DNA from: a virus
IMG/VR virus record: IMGVR_UViG_3300030331_002565
Location: 1-25,938 of that record
Length of the DNA stretch: 25,938 nt
Reading direction: 5' to 3' (one strand)
In this document: positions 13,652 to 22,873 of the stretch, one piece after another
Numbering within the stretch: position 1 is the first letter of the stretch
Layout: each line of letters begins with the position of its first letter
The notes under the pieces: model-generated
What the model saw: only the letters and a program-made list of their open reading frames with translations
Told to the model about the DNA's origin: nothing
Databases searched by the model: none
Position numbers and translations under genes: made by a program

Positions 13652-15010
13652 ATGAGTATTGCAAGTCTTTCATATGATGTAACAAATGCCAACCCAATCG
13701 GTTTAGCTTCTTTAGAAAACGCTTCTAGAATGTTAGCTGACTTTGGTCGTAATGGTGATACTTATGTAGTACACGCAAAAGAGGGTGAAACAGTTATACC
13801 TTTAGAAGTTTTGGACAATAACCCAAAGCTTAAAGATATGCTTTTCAAACAAATGCGTGATTTGGATTTAGATCCTAATAGGTATATTGTTGGTAATGAG
13901 CTTAATTCTATAAATCCAGTAACTGGTCAGCCTGAGTTTTTTATCAAAAAATTATTTAAAGGGTTGAAAAAAGTAGTCAAAAAAACAGCTCCAATAGTGT
14001 TACCGATTGTTGCTCCATACTTATTACCTACTATGCCTTTATTTTTATCTGCAGGAATAGGAACACTTGCAGGAGGGTTAGCAGGAGGTCAAAGTCCTAA
14101 AAATGCTTTGCGTAATGCTGTTATAGCTGGAGGTCTAGCAGGATTGGGTAATGTGGCGTTTGGTGGTCAACAAGGTTTTGGATCTGGTGATTTTAGTGCT
14201 TCTGCTAGTGATCTTGGATTAACAAAAGATTATGATATTAGAAATATATTTGACCAAAAAAGTGGTGATGGTACATTAGCAGGATTTAGTGATACTGGTG
14301 CAAGCACAAACGTGAGCACTGATATGGGTAAGACTAATTTTACTGGTGGGAAACCTACTGTTGACAGTAATATTGTTAAGTCAGATAAAGGTATATTAGA
14401 AACATTAGAAGATTTGGGTGGTAAAGCTAAAGAAACATATAGTGAGTATTTAGACCCGAAACGTAAAAGTATAATGCCTTCCAAAGCAGATATTATGAAG
14501 TCAGCAAAAGAAACAGCACAAGCAAAGTATGACACTTTTAAAGAATTAGGTGTGAACTTATCAAAAGATAAAAAACAAGATATACTTATAAAAGCCTTAG
14601 AAACAGCAGAAAAAGAACTAGCTCCAAGTGCTTTACAAAAGTATGCTCCTATCGGGGGTGCTACTGCATTAGGTTTATATGGATTAGATCAAGCAGGTCT
14701 GCCAATATTTACTGTACCAGAGGAAGAAGAAAAAACTAGAATGCTTACTGGTTTAGATTTATTGGAACAAGATCCTGACAGATTTAAATTTACAGACTTT
14801 TACGGTGATAATCCTTATTACACATATAGGGCAGACGGTGGTGAGATAGTTGGTCCTGGAACATCAACCTCTGATTCTATTCCTGCTATGTTAAGTGATG
14901 GTGAGTTTGTAATGAATGCAAAAGCAGTAAAAGGTGCTGGAGGTGGCGACCGTCAACAAGGTGCAAAACGTATGTATCAAATGATGAAAAAGTTTGAGAG
15001 GGTAGCGTAA
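13652..15010 (+). CDS. Internal virion-type protein, 452 aa
   Basis: The N-terminus has MLADFGRNGDTYVVHAKEGE then TVIPLEVLDNNPKLKDMLF, a marine-phage signature. A basic segment (IKKLFKGLKKVVKK, residues 98-111) and a hydrophobic region (about 112-170, APIVLPIVAPYLLPTMPLF then AGGLAGG) follow, consistent with membrane interaction. The C-terminus (395-452) has GGEIVGPGTSTSDSIPAML, SDGEFVMNAKAV, GAGGGDRQQGAKRMYQMMKK. Such proteins sit before the ejection proteins in pelagiphage-like genomes. The role is probably internal virion or DNA-ejection, inferred from position and the hydrophobic/basic make-up. AAGATGG is a weak ribosome-binding site; it overlaps the next gene by TAATG. Confidence 0.75.
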   Translation: MSIASLSYDVTNANPIGLASLENASRMLADFGRNGDTYVVHAKEGETVIPLEVLDNNPKLKDMLFKQMRDLDLDPNRYIVGNELNSINPVTGQPEFFIKKLFKGLKKVVKKTAPIVLPIVAPYLLPTMPLFLSAGIGTLAGGLAGGQSPKNALRNAVIAGGLAGLGNVAFGGQQGFGSGDFSASASDLGLTKDYDIRNIFDQKSGDGTLAGFSDTGASTNVSTDMGKTNFTGGKPTVDSNIVKSDKGILETLEDLGGKAKETYSEYLDPKRKSIMPSKADIMKSAKETAQAKYDTFKELGVNLSKDKKQDILIKALETAEKELAPSALQKYAPIGGATALGLYGLDQAGLPIFTVPEEEEKTRMLTGLDLLEQDPDRFKFTDFYGDNPYYTYRADGGEIVGPGTSTSDSIPAMLSDGEFVMNAKAVKGAGGGDRQQGAKRMYQMMKKFERVA

Positions 15011-16020
15011 TGGCAGAAGAACAAACCGTAATACAAAGAGAAGCCCCTGAAATAGAAGCCTATAAACTAGGGTTAATGGAACAAGCTAAACAGTTAGCAG
15101 GAACAGCTCCTACTGAAGAAGATTTAGCAAAACTAATACCGACTGAATTAGGTCTAAGTGGTCTACAGCAAGACGCAGTAGATGCTTTGACTAATGTAGG
15201 TACTAGTGGTATTGGCGGATATAAAGATTATTTAACTGATGCTGGAACACAATTAGATACAGCAGGAGAAACATTAACCAGTGCTTTAGGTACTTTAGGT
15301 AGAGCAGAAGATGCTGGAGCCTTGTCTACTGGTATATTCGATCCTAGTATGACACAAGAGTTTATGAACCCATATCAAAAAGCAGTAACAGAACAAGCTT
15401 TAGCTCAGCTTAATAAACAATTTGCAGAACAACAAGCTATGAGGGGTGCATCAGCCATTGGTGCTGGAGCGTTTGGTGGCTCTCGTCAAGGTGTTCTAGA
15501 AGGTATAGCACAACGTGAATTAGGTGATGTTACGAGTAGAAGAATATTTGAGGACTTAGCTAGAAACTTTGGTCAAGCTCAACAGTCAGCTATGACATCA
15601 TTTGAAAATCAACAAAGACGTCAAGCTAATCAAGCTTCACTAATAGGTCAACTAGCAGGACAAGAAGCAGGAATAGGTGGACAACAAGCAAGTCAAGCTA
15701 TGCAAACAGCAGGACTTGGTGAGTTGGCACAAAACCAAGCATTGAAAGATATTAATGCGTTAACCACAGTTGGTGGTATTGAACAGCAACAAAGAATAGC
15801 TGATGAACAAGCTAGGTTAGAAGGCGAAAGGTTTAAATTTTTAGAACCACAACAAAGACTTAGTTTTTATAGTGATATATTAAGAGGTGTTCCAAGTACA
15901 CAAATACAAACTCTCACTGGTGGTGGCGGAGCACAAGTGCCGTTGTTTCAACAAGCGTTAGGAGCAGGGATTACTGGCTTAGGTTTATACGGTGCTGGAA
16001 ATAAACTGGGGATTTTTTAA
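15010..16020 (+). CDS. Internal virion/ejection-type protein, 336 aa
   Basis: An Ala/Gln-rich, highly helical protein. The motifs MNPYQKAVTEQALAQLNKQ (119 onward) and GAGAFGGSRQGVLEGIAQRE (151 onward) are recurrent in marine phage proteins of this position. The C-terminal part has LSFYSDILRGVP and a Gly-rich end (GLYGAGNKLGIF). Long helices with many glutamines are typical of proteins stored in the capsid and ejected with DNA (T7 gp14-16 or P22 gp7/16/20 equivalents). It lies in a TAATG chain with its neighbours. I assign the role from context and composition; there is no enzymatic motif. Confidence 0.72.
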   Translation: MAEEQTVIQREAPEIEAYKLGLMEQAKQLAGTAPTEEDLAKLIPTELGLSGLQQDAVDALTNVGTSGIGGYKDYLTDAGTQLDTAGETLTSALGTLGRAEDAGALSTGIFDPSMTQEFMNPYQKAVTEQALAQLNKQFAEQQAMRGASAIGAGAFGGSRQGVLEGIAQRELGDVTSRRIFEDLARNFGQAQQSAMTSFENQQRRQANQASLIGQLAGQEAGIGGQQASQAMQTAGLGELAQNQALKDINALTTVGGIEQQQRIADEQARLEGERFKFLEPQQRLSFYSDILRGVPSTQIQTLTGGGGAQVPLFQQALGAGITGLGLYGAGNKLGIF

Positions 16021-18491
16021 TGAATGAACTACAAAGAGCTATGTTACAAAATCAACAAATGGGTGGGATTACTTCAGGTTTGGAAGATGAGAGTATGCAG
16101 TCAGCTGAGGCTCTCGGTGGAATCGCGTCTGGTATTGAAACACTTTTTCAAAACATTGATAAGGCAGAAAACCCAAAAGAAATTATGGATGCTATCAGAG
16201 GTGATGAAGCCTCGGTGGAGGAGCGTCGTAATGAGTTGGGGCAGTTGGTCGGTAAAGCAGATGCTGACAAAACTCCGGAATCTGTTTTAACTATGGTGCA
16301 ACCGTTGATGACGGTAATAGAATCTACTGGTGGTATAGCTAGTTTGGACACAGAGGAAACACCAGTTGCACCAAATGTTAGTGAAGCTAAACAAATGGAA
16401 GCTATGACTAGAATGCAAAGTGGTGAAGCACCAGTTATGTTAAGAACTGGTTCTGTAAATGCAGTAAATGCAAACCCGACTGGCAATCCAGCTAGTAATG
16501 CTAATTTGTTAGCATTAGCGTTACAAAAGGGTGGAATGTTTGGTCAGCTTGATCCTATCAAAGGTATAGAAATAGCTAAACGATTAACGCCGATGCCAAA
16601 ACGTTCTGATTATACTGGTTTATTTTCTGACCGTCCAAGTGCGTATAAGGATTATGCAGAAACACTTCCAGGACTTACTTTAGCAAAGTTTGGTCAAATA
16701 GTAGGTAGAAGTCCTACTTTGATTGATGCAGTTTTAGATCCACAAACAGCACAATTAGCTGATCCTATTATGAAGCTCTCTTTATTACAAGCTCAGGAGA
16801 AACAAAAAGCGTTAGATAAAGAAGCTACTGCTTTTACAGAAGCTAAAAAAGAAGCACAGAAGTCAAGATCAGAAATGATAAAACCTTTGATCACACAAAT
16901 AGGTACACCTAATACAGAAATTTTTAAAGCAGATGATGGAACAACATTTTTAGTTAATAAAAAGACTGGGGCATCTTCATCATTAGCTCCAGGAGCACCG
17001 AAAGTACAGTTTTTTCAAGGGTTAGGTTTAGCAACAATACAACCTGATGGTAAAACTACATTCCAAAAAGCTGACTTACAAATAGTAGAAGATAAAAACA
17101 CTGGTAGAAAAGTGGCTTTCAATCCATTAACAAAAACAATAGGTCAAGAAATTATCCCAGGACGAGTAAAGTTAGAAACTTTTGGAAGTGATCAGTTTGG
17201 TTACTATACTCGTGATCCTTTTAATAATACAATTATGCAACTTGTTGAAGGTAAAATACCATTAAGTGATTCACAAAAATTAATACGAGATTTTACTAAA
17301 AACAGAGCTGTATTAGCTGATGCTAAGTCTTCGACAGAAGCTAAATTGACTGCACAAACAAACTTAGAAGCTTTACGCCCTAAAATATTTGGACAAGATA
17401 CCGAGTTTATAAAAGTTGTTAACGAAATGACTGATAACTTTAGGAAAAGCATGAGTGAAGATGATTTAGATGGTATGGAACAAGCTGATGTTGAACAAAG
17501 TGTAAGGGATTATAGACAAGCATTATTTTCAAAATACTTTGATGCAAAAACAATATCACAATCTAGATATGATCCTCGTTCTGATGAAAAGAAAACATTT
17601 TTAGATATACTGAAAAAGAAAATAGAAAGACGTGATGAAGGGTTAGAAAATGTAACAAAGATGGGTGAACTTGCTAGTGAATCTGGTAAACTGGCTCAAA
17701 ACTTTAAAACTGGTTTATTTGCACCACAAAGATTATTTTTAGGCAAGTTATTAGATGCTTTCCCACCGATGAAAGCATATATGGAACAAAACACTGACCC
17801 TGATATGTACAAAGAGTTTTTTGGTGGTGGTATAGCTTCTGGTGAAGCTTTGAAATCTGTATCAACACAATTTGCATTAGCTTTTGCTCAGTTCCTCCCT
17901 GGAAACTTAAACACTGAAGAAATCAACATGATACAGACTGCCGCTCCAGGATTGACTAATACTAAAGAAGGTATTGAGTTACTTACTAAAATGTTTACAA
18001 GACAGTCAGCTAGACTACAAAAAGAGAAAGATTATTCAACTAAGGTGTTAGCTGAAACTGATTTACAAGGTAAAGATTTATATGTTCATCATGAAAAAAT
18101 GATGAGAGAGTTTAGAAGAAAGAACCAAATACTCAGTAAAGAAGAAGCAAACATTGTAAAAGAAGCAGGACAAAATATACAACCTAATGAGTTTTTCCAA
18201 TTTAAAGGTGGTAATAAAGCAGGACTCCCTGCGACACCAACTAATAAGGCTATAGCTAATATATCAAAAAGTGTGATTGATGCTACACCGAGTGGAAAAG
18301 ACCCATTTAAGAATTTTCTAGCACAAGCTGTACCAAGAATTAAAGACGTATTGGCTAAAAATTTCCAAGAAAGGTTTGGTCAGCCTGGAGATGTAGATGC
18401 TTACTTAGACCCTAATACTCCTGAAGGTATGAGTATACTACAACAAATGTTTAGAATGGGTGGTTTAGATTTAATTGTAAAGGATAATTAG
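16020..18491 (+). CDS. Large internal virion/ejection protein, 823 aa
   Basis: A long, charged, largely helical protein. The N-terminal part is Gln/Met-rich (NELQRAMLQNQQMGGITSG), the middle has Lys/Glu-rich stretches (EAKKEAQKSRSEMIKPL) and a small beta portion (FKADDGTTFLVNKKTGASS), and the C-terminal third has helical blocks (ELLTKMFTRQSARLQKEKDY). There is no Walker, protease or glycosidase motif I can name. By its size and its place before the 1014-residue protein and the lysozyme it is probably one of the two large ejectosome proteins of a podovirus. TAATG couples it to the previous gene. Confidence 0.7.
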   Translation: MNELQRAMLQNQQMGGITSGLEDESMQSAEALGGIASGIETLFQNIDKAENPKEIMDAIRGDEASVEERRNELGQLVGKADADKTPESVLTMVQPLMTVIESTGGIASLDTEETPVAPNVSEAKQMEAMTRMQSGEAPVMLRTGSVNAVNANPTGNPASNANLLALALQKGGMFGQLDPIKGIEIAKRLTPMPKRSDYTGLFSDRPSAYKDYAETLPGLTLAKFGQIVGRSPTLIDAVLDPQTAQLADPIMKLSLLQAQEKQKALDKEATAFTEAKKEAQKSRSEMIKPLITQIGTPNTEIFKADDGTTFLVNKKTGASSSLAPGAPKVQFFQGLGLATIQPDGKTTFQKADLQIVEDKNTGRKVAFNPLTKTIGQEIIPGRVKLETFGSDQFGYYTRDPFNNTIMQLVEGKIPLSDSQKLIRDFTKNRAVLADAKSSTEAKLTAQTNLEALRPKIFGQDTEFIKVVNEMTDNFRKSMSEDDLDGMEQADVEQSVRDYRQALFSKYFDAKTISQSRYDPRSDEKKTFLDILKKKIERRDEGLENVTKMGELASESGKLAQNFKTGLFAPQRLFLGKLLDAFPPMKAYMEQNTDPDMYKEFFGGGIASGEALKSVSTQFALAFAQFLPGNLNTEEINMIQTAAPGLTNTKEGIELLTKMFTRQSARLQKEKDYSTKVLAETDLQGKDLYVHHEKMMREFRRKNQILSKEEANIVKEAGQNIQPNEFFQFKGGNKAGLPATPTNKAIANISKSVIDATPSGKDPFKNFLAQAVPRIKDVLAKNFQERFGQPGDVDAYLDPNTPEGMSILQQMFRMGGLDLIVKDN

Positions 18492-18493
18492 AA

Positions 18494-21400
18494 GTGGAAG
18501 ACTTTAAAGATTTTACTAGTGAAGCAGGACCAAAATTTCCTCCTGGAAGCCCAGCGATAGGTCAACGACAAACCCTTCCGTTTGATTTTGATTTAGATCT
18601 TGAAAACATAAAACCAATATATAGAAAAGCAACTGAGGAAGAAAGAACACCAAAAACGACTCAAGGCACTTCATTATTAGAAGTTCCAGACTCTGATGTT
18701 TTTTCATTATTAGATGCAGTAGTCCCAGATGCCAGTACAACATCAGATTTTCTTAGCAGTCCATTACTTTTTTCATACACCGTATTACCTGATAAAGTAG
18801 AAGGATATAGTGAAGGTATTGATAAAGTCCTTGTAAGTATGAAACAAGAACAAGACCGTGTTGAAAATGTATTGAAAGATGTGTTAGGTGAAAGATATCA
18901 AGGCATCAATGCAAATACTCTAGAAGGTTTTGATTTAGGTAGGACTAGAGATCAACTAGCTAGAAAAGACTTTTTTGAAGATAGAAAAAAATACTTTGAG
19001 GATAAATATCCAGGATCAGAATACTTCCGTATACAAGTAGGTAATAATAAAAGAGAAGAAGTATTTAGTCTAGTTGCTGACGGTGAAGTTTATAGGGTAG
19101 ATCCAAAAGGTGGTTTTGGTGATATAATGGGAGATATAGGTGACATTACTGGAACTGTTGGTACTCTTTCCACTGCTGGTGCTATTATTGGTTCTTATCT
19201 GCATGCTCTTTTTGGTACTGCTGGAGGATACGTAATAGGAGATATGATAGATAAACAACTTGCTCAGGAAGGTATTGATGAAAGTAGAGATGAATTTTTT
19301 GAGCAGTTTACTGGTAGTCAAGCATTGCAAGGATTAGTAGAAGGTGTAATAAATCAGTTCGCTCCTGGAGCTGGTAAGTATATCGTAGCTAAATTAAAAG
19401 GTGATGAAGCTGGAGTGCCTTTTAACATGTTACTTAAAAAAATACCTGAGGAAGGATTAGAAGCACAAAAGTTTGCAGTAAAAGAAGGTTTACCATTATT
19501 GGGGGTAGCTCAATTAGCGACACAAAGCACACTTGGAACAAAGCTTTATGGTCAAGCATCATTTATCTCTCGTAAAGTCACGGACTTGAGACTTAACCAA
19601 CAAGAAAAAATATTAAAAAAGTTAGAAGCTAAAGCAAATGCTCCTGGAGGATTTAATGCTTTTAGTCAAGCTGAATTAGAAAATTATGTTGTTATGAAAG
19701 GTAATCAATACAATAATGATTTATTAAAATTTATGGATGAAACATTTAACTTGAATGTAAAACCTGACAGTACAAAAGTTTTCCAAAAAATTACAGAAGA
19801 TGCTACAAACCTTAAAAAAGCGTTAGACTTACAAATAGAAAAAAAGTTTTTACAAGCATCACAAAAGGCAAACTCAGCTGGAGCAACATTTGACTTGACT
19901 CCTGCCGTAGCTAAAGCTAAAGAGATATTATATGGTATAAGAACAAGAGCTAAACCAGACCCAAAAAATCCAGCAGATAAAAAAACAATAGGTTTAAATA
20001 TTCCTGGAGGTGATTTAGGTAATCAACTACAAAGGCTTGTTAATGTATTAGACCCTACTGTATCAAAATTAGTAACAACTGATTTAGGTGTACCAAAAAC
20101 TTTTTCAGCCTTAAAACAAATTACTACTATAAGAAATGATTTATCGGACTTGATACAAGAAGGTGGCTCAGTAGGCAGACAAGCAAAAGAGATAGTAGAA
20201 TTACTTGATGAACAAATAACCAGTCCTACTGTAAAAAATAATGTGTTCGGTAAGGACATGGTCAAGTTTATGAATGAAGGTAAAAAATTATTTGAGTTGC
20301 GTACTGGTGTTGTACATAGAAGTAATTTTAAAGAGTTTTTTACTGCTAACGGTAGATTACAACCTAGAAAAGTAGTCAGTCGTATATTTAATGGTGATGT
20401 TGATGAAGAATCATTTGGTTTGTTTTTAGACTTTGTAAAAAATGCTTCTAAAAATAAAACTATGGATTTAGTATCACAAAAAGTGTTAAAGGATGATTTT
20501 GCTAATGCTTTTATAAATTATGCTACTCATAATCCAGGACAAGCTGGAGAAGTAATCGGTAAACTAATAGAAAAACAACCAAATTTAATTAAAGAATTAT
20601 TTCCATCACAACAAGCTCAAGAAAAATTAAGAACTTTTTCAAAAAATATTGAGTTTTTAGATGGGTCTGTGTTTAAAGAATTACAAAAAAAGGGATTAAA
20701 AAATCTTGAAACTGCTAAAAGTTTTGTTGAAAGAGCATCAGCAAAAGAAATAGAAGACTTCGTAGCTACCACCAAAGGGTTTAATGACCCAAGAGTTGCA
20801 GAACTTAGACATGCTGTTTTAGATAATATATTCAAGAACCCTAGTATTAAAGGCACATCTCCAATGGCTCCTGGAGTAGAGGTCGTAAATGCCAAAACAT
20901 TAGTTGATGAAATGAATCAATTAATAAATTTTAGTACTGATAAATATGCAAAACTAAAACCATTGTTTGTCAATAAAGCTAATCCTAAAGAAGCTAGTGA
21001 TTATCTTAAAAATCTAAAAAACATTAGGAACTACACACATTTTACACAAGAAGCATTAGATGCTGGTGGTCAAATATCTGGTGGTGCTAGAGTGGGTGCG
21101 TTGATTAACAATTTAGATCTTGGTGCTATAGCCACTATTATGAAGTCAGATTTATTGGCTAAAGCTTTATCTACTCCGCCAACAGTTGCACAGTTAGAAA
21201 AAGTATTTGGTAAATCAAAGTTTAGTATTTTAAATATAGAAAAACTTACTCCAATATTTAATGCCATCGCTCGTGAGTATGGTTTAACAGATTTTGGTGA
21301 TCCTGCAGGAAAAGAAGCTCCTGTTGAAGAAATTAAAAGAACTGGTGAACCAATACAAACATCTGAAGTACAAACAAATACAATTACACCAAACACATTA

Positions 21401-21538
21401 AACCTGAATCTTCCTGCAGTGTCAGGTGGTGGTTCTGTTGGTAGTCCTCCATCTAACACGAACTTTGCCTCTCTGTTTCCATTTGACACTACGGGAAGTG
21501 CCATATCAAGTAGAGCAGGGATAGGCGGATTAGTATGA
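18494..21538 (+). CDS. Large internal virion/ejection protein with glycine-rich hydrophobic segment, 1014 aa
   Basis: The start is GTG 18494, with AAGGA 10 bases upstream. Residues 1-200 are acidic and end in the segment FSLVADGEVYRVDPKGGFGD. About 205-255 is a hydrophobic, glycine-rich stretch (IMGDIGDITGTVGTL, AGAIIGSYLHALFG, GGYVIGDMIDKQLAQ) that could insert into a membrane. The remaining 750 residues are helical and charged, ending with a Thr/Asn/Ser-rich tail. Such a membrane-active segment within a huge helical protein suits a component of the ejection channel through the cell envelope. No lytic transglycosylase motif is evident. It overlaps the lysozyme gene by ATGA. Confidence 0.72.
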   Translation: MEDFKDFTSEAGPKFPPGSPAIGQRQTLPFDFDLDLENIKPIYRKATEEERTPKTTQGTSLLEVPDSDVFSLLDAVVPDASTTSDFLSSPLLFSYTVLPDKVEGYSEGIDKVLVSMKQEQDRVENVLKDVLGERYQGINANTLEGFDLGRTRDQLARKDFFEDRKKYFEDKYPGSEYFRIQVGNNKREEVFSLVADGEVYRVDPKGGFGDIMGDIGDITGTVGTLSTAGAIIGSYLHALFGTAGGYVIGDMIDKQLAQEGIDESRDEFFEQFTGSQALQGLVEGVINQFAPGAGKYIVAKLKGDEAGVPFNMLLKKIPEEGLEAQKFAVKEGLPLLGVAQLATQSTLGTKLYGQASFISRKVTDLRLNQQEKILKKLEAKANAPGGFNAFSQAELENYVVMKGNQYNNDLLKFMDETFNLNVKPDSTKVFQKITEDATNLKKALDLQIEKKFLQASQKANSAGATFDLTPAVAKAKEILYGIRTRAKPDPKNPADKKTIGLNIPGGDLGNQLQRLVNVLDPTVSKLVTTDLGVPKTFSALKQITTIRNDLSDLIQEGGSVGRQAKEIVELLDEQITSPTVKNNVFGKDMVKFMNEGKKLFELRTGVVHRSNFKEFFTANGRLQPRKVVSRIFNGDVDEESFGLFLDFVKNASKNKTMDLVSQKVLKDDFANAFINYATHNPGQAGEVIGKLIEKQPNLIKELFPSQQAQEKLRTFSKNIEFLDGSVFKELQKKGLKNLETAKSFVERASAKEIEDFVATTKGFNDPRVAELRHAVLDNIFKNPSIKGTSPMAPGVEVVNAKTLVDEMNQLINFSTDKYAKLKPLFVNKANPKEASDYLKNLKNIRNYTHFTQEALDAGGQISGGARVGALINNLDLGAIATIMKSDLLAKALSTPPTVAQLEKVFGKSKFSILNIEKLTPIFNAIAREYGLTDFGDPAGKEAPVEEIKRTGEPIQTSEVQTNTITPNTLNLNLPAVSGGGSVGSPPSNTNFASLFPFDTTGSAISSRAGIGGLV

Positions 21539-21993
21539 ACATAGATCAATTACAAGAAGAATTAAAACGAGATGAGGGTTGTGTAAACGCCATATATCTA
21601 GATCATTTAAATCTACCGACTTGTGGTATAGGTCATCTAATTACTGAGTGGGATGAAGAGTATGGCAAACCAGTTGGTACACAAATATCAGATGATAGAG
21701 TAAACGCTTTGTTTAAAGAAGATATTAAAGTTACATTAGAAGAATGTAAGGTGTTGTATGAAAACTTTGATGATTTACCTGAAGAAGCACAACTTATATT
21801 AGCAAACATGATGTTTAATATGGGTAGACCAAGACTCAGTAAATTTAAAAAAATGAATAAAGCCATTGCTGATGAGGATTGGATTGAAGCCTCATTACAA
21901 ATGGAAGACTCTAAGTGGTATCGTCAAGTAACAAATCGTGCAGAACGATTAGTAGAAAGAATGGCTAATCTGCAAAAGTTTCCAATAGGTTAG
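21535..21993 (+). CDS. T4-type lysozyme (endolysin, GH24), 152 aa
   Basis: The catalytic triad is arranged as in T4 lysozyme: Glu14 (KRDEG), Asp23 and Thr29 (LDHLNLPTCGIGHL), with identical spacing to T4 Glu11/Asp20/Thr26. LILANMMFNMG and the C-terminal WYRQVTNRAERLVERM match the family. It hydrolyses the glycan strands of peptidoglycan to release progeny. There is no signal peptide, so a holin is needed; two membrane proteins follow directly. It is short and complete. ATGA overlaps the ejection protein gene, and GGAGG follows its stop for the next gene. Confidence 0.95.
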   Translation: MNIDQLQEELKRDEGCVNAIYLDHLNLPTCGIGHLITEWDEEYGKPVGTQISDDRVNALFKEDIKVTLEECKVLYENFDDLPEEAQLILANMMFNMGRPRLSKFKKMNKAIADEDWIEASLQMEDSKWYRQVTNRAERLVERMANLQKFPIG

Positions 21994-22004
21994 CGGAGGA
22001 TGTC

Positions 22005-22484
22005 ATGGATCCAGCAACCATTGGAGTAGCAATCACAGCCGCGAACACAGCATTCAATGCGATTAAGAAAGGCTTCCAGGCTGGACGTGAAATAGAATCT
22101 ATGGGTAAAGATCTTAGTCGTTGGATGACGGCTATCAGTGATATAGATAATGTTGAAAAATCTGCCAAAAAAGCATCTCCCTTGATGAAGTTATTCAAAG
22201 GCAACGAACTACAAGCAAGTGCAATTGAAGCATTTACTGCAAAAAAGAAATTAGAAGCACAAAGACAAGAACTTAAAACTTTTATAAACTTTTATCACGG
22301 TCCTAATTCTTGGAATGAAATATTACACATGGAAGCTGAAATAAGATTACAACGAAAAAAAGAAATATATGATAGACAACAATTTGTTAGAAAAATTTGG
22401 GAAGTGATTGGTTGGGTGTTTTTAGCTTGTACCGTCGTTGGATTTTTATTTTTTCTTGCTTGGATTTATAAGGAAAATAGATGA
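22005..22484 (+). CDS. Membrane-anchored lysis-region protein, 159 aa
   Basis: A long cytoplasmic helical domain begins DPATIGVAITAANTAFNAIK, with KGFQAGREIESMGKDLSRWM following. It ends in one transmembrane helix (about 131-154: IWEVIGWVFLACTVVGFLFF) and a short basic end. The family recurs in marine phages beside endolysin genes, without an assigned role; it may be a lysis regulator, a spanin-like factor or a holin partner. The single C-terminal helix suggests a tail-anchored protein. GGAGG at 21995-21999 gives a strong ribosome-binding site. It overlaps the EF-hand gene by ATGA. Confidence 0.75.
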   Translation: MDPATIGVAITAANTAFNAIKKGFQAGREIESMGKDLSRWMTAISDIDNVEKSAKKASPLMKLFKGNELQASAIEAFTAKKKLEAQRQELKTFINFYHGPNSWNEILHMEAEIRLQRKKEIYDRQQFVRKIWEVIGWVFLACTVVGFLFFLAWIYKENR

Positions 22485-22801
22485 CACAAAAACAATTACA
22501 AAAAGAATCTATCTATGCTGAGTATGATGAAGATGGTGACGGTATAGTAACCGATGCAGAACTTAGTCATGTAAAAGAAATAAAAGAAACAGAAACTAAG
22601 TTACGCAAAAATCTAGCACAATTACGCATGGCAAGATACACATTAATCGGCATGGGTGTGTTTACTTTAGCTATGTTCATAGTTCCTATTGAAAGAGTAG
22701 AAGCTTTGGCTGATATAAGCAATTTATTCTATATTTCTGGGGCTGGGATAGTAGGAACTTATATGGGGACTACTGCCTACATGACCAAGAATGGGAAGTA
22801 A
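22481..22801 (+). CDS. EF-hand, two-helix membrane protein; putative holin, 106 aa
   Basis: Residues 16-27 (DEDGDGIVTDAE) form a textbook 12-residue EF-hand loop: Asp16, Asp18, Asp20, Gly21, Val23 and Glu27. Charged coiled coil follows (KEIKETETKLRKNLAQ), then two hydrophobic helices (about 52-70 and 80-100). The size, helix number and position after the lysozyme suit a small holin. The calcium loop lies on the N-terminal cytoplasmic side if the N-terminus is inside; that topology is inferred. Calcium control of pore formation would be novel, but the loop might also only stabilise the fold. It is the last rightward gene before the terminator at 22838. Confidence 0.7.
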   Translation: MTQKQLQKESIYAEYDEDGDGIVTDAELSHVKEIKETETKLRKNLAQLRMARYTLIGMGVFTLAMFIVPIERVEALADISNLFYISGAGIVGTYMGTTAYMTKNGK

Positions 22802-22837
22802 TTTAGGGGTACAAACATACACGGAACCCTTGCTCTC

Positions 22838-22872
22838 ATGACTGTATCGAGCTTATACGGAGTCATTTTTTT
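22838..22872 (+). terminator. Intrinsic terminator of the late operon
   Basis: ATGACT (22838-22843) pairs with AGTCAT (22861-22866), followed by an internal GTAT/ATAC pair across a CC bulge and a CGAGCTT loop. Seven T follow at 22866-22872. It lies between the convergent lysis and helicase genes; there is no A-run on the far side, so it should act on the rightward transcript. Confidence 0.6.
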
Positions 22873-22873
22873 A

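Noticed and set aside
21070-21549. 159-residue open frame on the minus strand
   Set aside because: It is antisense to the end of the 1014-residue protein and has no promoter, ribosome-binding site or recognisable domain.
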